Source: Asticcacaulis sp.
GTDB lineage: Bacteria > Pseudomonadota > Alphaproteobacteria > Caulobacterales > Caulobacteraceae
Assembly: GCF_020217185.1 (NCBI RefSeq)
Contig: NZ_JAIWNX010000207.1
Location: forward strand, 1-10,000
DNA: 10,000 bases
Direction of reading: 5' to 3'
The notes beneath the pieces were generated by a model that was not told where the DNA came from, did no database searches, and saw only the letters and a program-made list of their open reading frames with translations. Made by a program: the position numbers and the translations under genes. Positions within the stretch are counted from its first letter, which is position 1, and every line of letters starts with the position of its first letter. Of the stretch, positions 6,897 through 10,000 are shown in pieces.

Positions 6897-9746
6897 TCAG
6901 TAGCGGAAACGCGCGCTAAGCTGAACGGTACGGGCCGCAACCCGCAGACCTTGCGGCAGGAGATTGTCCTCACCCCAGGTAAGGCGCGTATTGTTCTCCA
7001 AAAGGTTCGTCGCTTCGAGGCTGAGCGTGACCTGCTTGATCGGCGTCCAGTTGACGGCAGCGTCCAGACGCGACGTTGGCTCCACATAAGGCGAGTACTC
7101 GGAGAACTCAGGCAGCGCCCACGCGCGGTACCGATCACGATAATTGTAGGCCAGACGGGCTGAGAGGCTCGGCGTATCGTAATAAAGTATGGCGTTGTAG
7201 GTGTACTTCGAGTTGCCGACCGCGTTATCATCGTCGCCCGGATAATCAATGCGCGCGACTTGATTGTACGTAAAGTTGACCTGCCCGCCAAAGTTTGCCC
7301 ATTTTCCCGGCAGGAAGGTAAAGAAGCTTTGGGCATTGAACTCGTAACCTTGGAACTTACCGGGGCTGGCGTTACGAGGGCGCGAGACGTTGTAGAGCTT
7401 GCCGTTAATTGTCTCAGTTTCCACGCTGTCATAGATAAAGCCGTCAGGCTTCTTCAGGTAAGCCGCGAGCGAAACCACACCGCCGCGCCCAAAGTAGTAT
7501 TCCAGAGACGCATCATAGTTTTGTTCACGGTTGGCCTTAAGCTCCGGGTTACCGCCCCATCCCCCGCCGACACCGCTCGCACCTGAGTCAAGGAAGGTGA
7601 AGGACGTGGCCTGATCAAAACGAGGACGCTGAACGTTTCTCGAGTAGGCCACACGCAACTGAAGTTTCGGCGTGAAGTGGAACACGGCGTGGGCACTGGG
7701 GATGAAGTCGTTGTAATCGCCCTTAGACAGGTTCGGTACCATAATCTGATCCGGCGTGCCGATGACGGCGGGCGTTGACGGATTATTGTCGTTATCGATC
7801 CAGTTGATAACGCGATTGTACGAGAAGATATCGCCCCAAGTATGGATCCAACGGCCACCAATCACGCCGTCCACCGGGATATTGCCAATGTTAAAGCCGT
7901 AGACGGCCTGAGCGTAGAGGGCGGCCGTATTTTCATTTGTTTTGAAGCTGCCCATCATACGCTCGGTCTGCACATTCGCCGTTGACCATTGCTGTGTCCA
8001 GGGGACCGCTCCCGTCACCGGGTCCCAAACGCCACCGCCGCCATAGGACGAGGTCGCCGAATTGGAAGCGAGGGCTCGAATCGCGTCAAAATTGGCCAGA
8101 TAGTTATCCAGCGATAAACGATACCATTGCTGTGACTGAAAGCCCGGGACATCCGCGTAAATGGTCGCCGGGCTGGCGCCGCCTGGAAAATCTTTCAGTA
8201 GAATGGCCTTGGCGTCTGAGAAGCCGGCATAACGGTACCCGTAAAGGCGCTCACCCTGGCGATCGGTTTTACGAACCCCAAACTGCAGGTTACGGATGAG
8301 CCCATCATCGCTCAGGTGGTAGGTGGTATCGAGGGTAAACGCGGTTTCTTCGCTGTACTCGTAACCCTTACCGTTTTCGATCTCACGTACATAGTAGTTG
8401 TTGATGTTGCCGAAATCGAGGGCCTTCCCGCTCGCGTCGAGGAATTGCAGAGCCGGTCCGGGTTCAGCCATCGTATTCGAGGCGTAGTCGAAGTTGACGG
8501 CGGCCAGACCCTTCATACGCAGGAGTTGCTGGTACCAGTCGAGATCATACCGATTGGTGTCCTTCGAAACCGCTGCGCGGACCGTCCAGTGTTCACTGCG
8601 GTAATTGACTTCGGCATTCACGCGTGTGTTACGCGTCGTAATGATATTATCTCGGGCAAACGGTCCAACCGGCAGTATATTGCCGTCCGTAAGGTTCGGG
8701 TCGGTGGACGTAACCGACTTGATGGTTTTGTTGTCGGGCATAAACACGATATTGGACAGGACGCCAGGACTGTCTTTGATACGGGCCTCCAGGAAATCGT
8801 CCGCGCGACGCTCGTCCGCATTAAAGCCAGATGCCTCCAGCAGAAAATCCAGCTTATCATTCGCTCGCCACTGGAAGGCCGTGTTGTAAGACTTGCGTTC
8901 GACCTCGCCGTGCTGGATGCCGTTCTGCACCTTATAGGGCGCGATGATATCGCCCTGAGCCCCTGAGGGATTGGTGGCTAAACGATTGGCGGGCAGGCTG
9001 AGGCGCTGTGCGTCCCACCAGCGGAAATCGTAGGGTGTTTCGGAGGTGACCCACTGCTCATTATAGTTGTTTTTCTGATAGGAAACATTGAGCAGGAAGC
9101 CCATCTCGCCGACATTTGTATTGAAGCGACGGGCCACAAGAGCGCTGGCGTAGGGGCTTTCCGTACTCCCCACATTGGCCCAAACGTTTCGGACACTGCC
9201 TGCTAAGGTCCAGCCCTTGGGCAGGTCAAACGGACGACGCAGATCAACGTTAACCGTGCCGGCAATGCCGCCTTCGACCTGGTCAGCGGTGCGGTTTTTA
9301 TAAACCTGAACCGATTTGAGGAGTTCGGCGGGGATGTCATTCAGGGATGCGGCACGGCCCAAACCGGTATTGTTCGGGGAACCGTTGAGGGTCGTCTGAA
9401 CATCTTCCATGCCACGGATTTTCAGCCCTGTACCTTCACCGCGTTCCCGTTCGATCTGAACGCCGGTTATACGCGCGATGGCCTCGTTTACGTTGTTATC
9501 TGGCAGCTTGCCAGCATCTTCCGCGTCGACAGAATCAACAATCTGGGCGGATTTCCGTTTGCGATCGACGGCGGATTGCAAGCTCTTGCGCAGGCCCTTG
9601 ACGATGACGACCGTTTCCTGATCATCCTCCGCTTGGGGTGTAGCCGCTTTCTCAGTGGCGATTTGCGCCAGCGCAGGCGTGCAGTACATAACCACGGCCA
9701 GCCCGGTCGCGGCCAGCATCCACTTTTTTGTGTTGAACGGGTGCAT
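6897..9746 (-). CDS. TonB-dependent outer-membrane receptor (Xanthomonas/Caulobacter type)
   Basis: A 949-aa outer-membrane transporter for active, TonB-ExbBD-powered uptake of a large ligand, probably an oligosaccharide or glycoconjugate. From the ATG at 9746: signal peptide 1-27 (ALA-Q), TonB-box-like ETVVIVKG (44-51), then a plug starting at LRKSLQSAVDRKRKS with QIVDSVDAEDAGKLPDNNV (68-86), ITGVQIERERGEG and LKIRGMEDVQTTLNG. The barrel fills the rest and ends in QLSARFRY, with a terminal aromatic residue as needed for BAM insertion. The plug matches the TonB-Xanth-Caul family (TIGR01782 type). There is no N-terminal signalling domain, so it is not a sigma/anti-sigma-coupled receptor. The frame extends upstream to a GTG at 9812, but AGGA (9759-9756) sits 9 bases before the ATG at 9746 and the signal peptide begins there, so I chose this start. 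No SusD-like partner is present. The ligand cannot be read from the sequence. Confidence 0.94.
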   Translation of the reverse strand: MHPFNTKKWMLAATGLAVVMYCTPALAQIATEKAATPQAEDDQETVVIVKGLRKSLQSAVDRKRKSAQIVDSVDAEDAGKLPDNNVNEAIARITGVQIERERGEGTGLKIRGMEDVQTTLNGSPNNTGLGRAASLNDIPAELLKSVQVYKNRTADQVEGGIAGTVNVDLRRPFDLPKGWTLAGSVRNVWANVGSTESPYASALVARRFNTNVGEMGFLLNVSYQKNNYNEQWVTSETPYDFRWWDAQRLSLPANRLATNPSGAQGDIIAPYKVQNGIQHGEVERKSYNTAFQWRANDKLDFLLEASGFNADERRADDFLEARIKDSPGVLSNIVFMPDNKTIKSVTSTDPNLTDGNILPVGPFARDNIITTRNTRVNAEVNYRSEHWTVRAAVSKDTNRYDLDWYQQLLRMKGLAAVNFDYASNTMAEPGPALQFLDASGKALDFGNINNYYVREIENGKGYEYSEETAFTLDTTYHLSDDGLIRNLQFGVRKTDRQGERLYGYRYAGFSDAKAILLKDFPGGASPATIYADVPGFQSQQWYRLSLDNYLANFDAIRALASNSATSSYGGGGVWDPVTGAVPWTQQWSTANVQTERMMGSFKTNENTAALYAQAVYGFNIGNIPVDGVIGGRWIHTWGDIFSYNRVINWIDNDNNPSTPAVIGTPDQIMVPNLSKGDYNDFIPSAHAVFHFTPKLQLRVAYSRNVQRPRFDQATSFTFLDSGASGVGGGWGGNPELKANREQNYDASLEYYFGRGGVVSLAAYLKKPDGFIYDSVETETINGKLYNVSRPRNASPGKFQGYEFNAQSFFTFLPGKWANFGGQVNFTYNQVARIDYPGDDDNAVGNSKYTYNAILYYDTPSLSARLAYNYRDRYRAWALPEFSEYSPYVEPTSRLDAAVNWTPIKQVTLSLEATNLLENNTRLTWGEDNLLPQGLRVAARTVQLSARFRY

Positions 9747-9837
9747 TTTCGTAAATCCTAACCACACGACACGGTCCCCTGACAGCGCGTCTCGGTAGAG
9801 AGAATTGGGCACGAAAAATCACATCCGTCAAAAATAT

Positions 9838-9867
9838 TTTATACGATATACCTCCGTTCGATGACAA
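9838..9867 (-). promoter_or_regulatory. Candidate promoter of the TonB receptor gene
   Basis: On the minus strand TTGTCA (9867-9862) and TATAAA (9843-9838), 18 bp apart, form a good sigma70-like promoter. It would start transcription near 9831, giving a leader of about 85 nt. The -10 box overlaps the repeated 14-bp element, so a protein bound there would block RNA polymerase. The layout parallels the proposed lectin promoter. Confidence 0.5.
9839..9852 (-). promoter_or_regulatory. Repeated 14-bp operator-like element, copy 2
   Basis: GGTATATCGTATAA on the minus strand, identical to copy 1 at 5167-5180. Beyond the core, both copies continue with two variable bases, TATT, and a TGAC 0 or 2 bases later. 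Similarity therefore extends further than a -10 box would explain. Confidence 0.55.
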
Positions 9868-10000
9868 TTTTATAAAAACAGACAATTCCTGTGCCTTTTC
9901 GGCCACAACCGCCCAATTGGATCAAATCGAGACGACTTCCGCAAAGCGGACATTTTATCAAAATAAATCATATATTTGAGATTTCAGCTTTCGGTCCAAA
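9868..10000. other. Gene-free upstream region with two short inverted repeats
   Basis: No coding frame with family features is visible here. The stretch is AT-rich towards the right edge. It holds the palindrome CCAATTGG (9913-9920) and a perfect 5-bp inverted repeat TCCGC-AAA-GCGGA (9938-9950), either of which could be a protein-binding site upstream of the receptor promoter or belong to a gene beyond the edge. Confidence 0.3.

Noticed and set aside
8316..8966. 216-aa plus-strand open frame
   Set aside because: It is antisense to the TonB receptor barrel, with no ribosome site or domain signal; a shadow of a high-GC gene.
9747..9812. Upstream GTG start for the TonB receptor
   Set aside because: It would put 22 extra residues in front of a clean signal peptide. 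The ATG at 9746 has a properly spaced AGGA.

Overview
The window looks like part of a carbohydrate/polymer-utilisation locus from an alphaproteobacterium, most likely of the Caulobacteraceae (Asticcacaulis/Caulobacter/Brevundimonas relatives). This is an inference from three things: the moderately high G+C coding sequence, a TonB-dependent receptor whose plug matches the Xanthomonas/Caulobacter-type family, and a flavin-dependent 'tryptophan halogenase' homologue in the same neighbourhood, a pairing common in that lineage.

Layout. (1) 3-92: the 3' end of an unrecognised plus-strand gene. (2) 93-628: no intact gene. The minus strand holds a decayed C-terminal fragment of a GH97-type glycosidase, with one frameshift and one nonsense codon, followed by a hairpin that may be its old terminator. 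(3) 629-2134 (+): secreted GH27 alpha-galactosidase-family enzyme with an extra N-terminal domain. (4) 2145-2168: hairpin terminator between convergent genes. (5) 5079-2197 (-): a two-gene operon of a small secreted LecA/PA-IL-like lectin and, 24 bp downstream, a large periplasmic S9 (DPP IV-like) serine peptidase. (6) 5080-5247: divergent regulatory region. (7) 5248-6765 (+): FAD-dependent halogenase homologue. (8) 6795-6826: strong bidirectional terminator. (9) 9746-6897 (-): TonB-dependent outer-membrane receptor. (10) 9747-10000: its upstream region.

How the parts may fit. The receptor would import a ligand across the outer membrane. GH27, the lectin and the peptidase all carry export signals and could bind and trim a galactose-containing (glyco)conjugate. 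The halogenase homologue would act in the cytoplasm on an unknown substrate. The best evidence that these genes form one regulon is a 14-bp element, GGTATATCGTATAA on the minus strand. It occurs identically in the divergent lectin/halogenase promoter region (5167-5180) and in the receptor promoter region (9839-9852), in both cases overlapping a plausible -10 box, with similarity continuing beyond the core. No regulator gene is visible in the window. All functional links between the genes are inference from proximity and this shared element.
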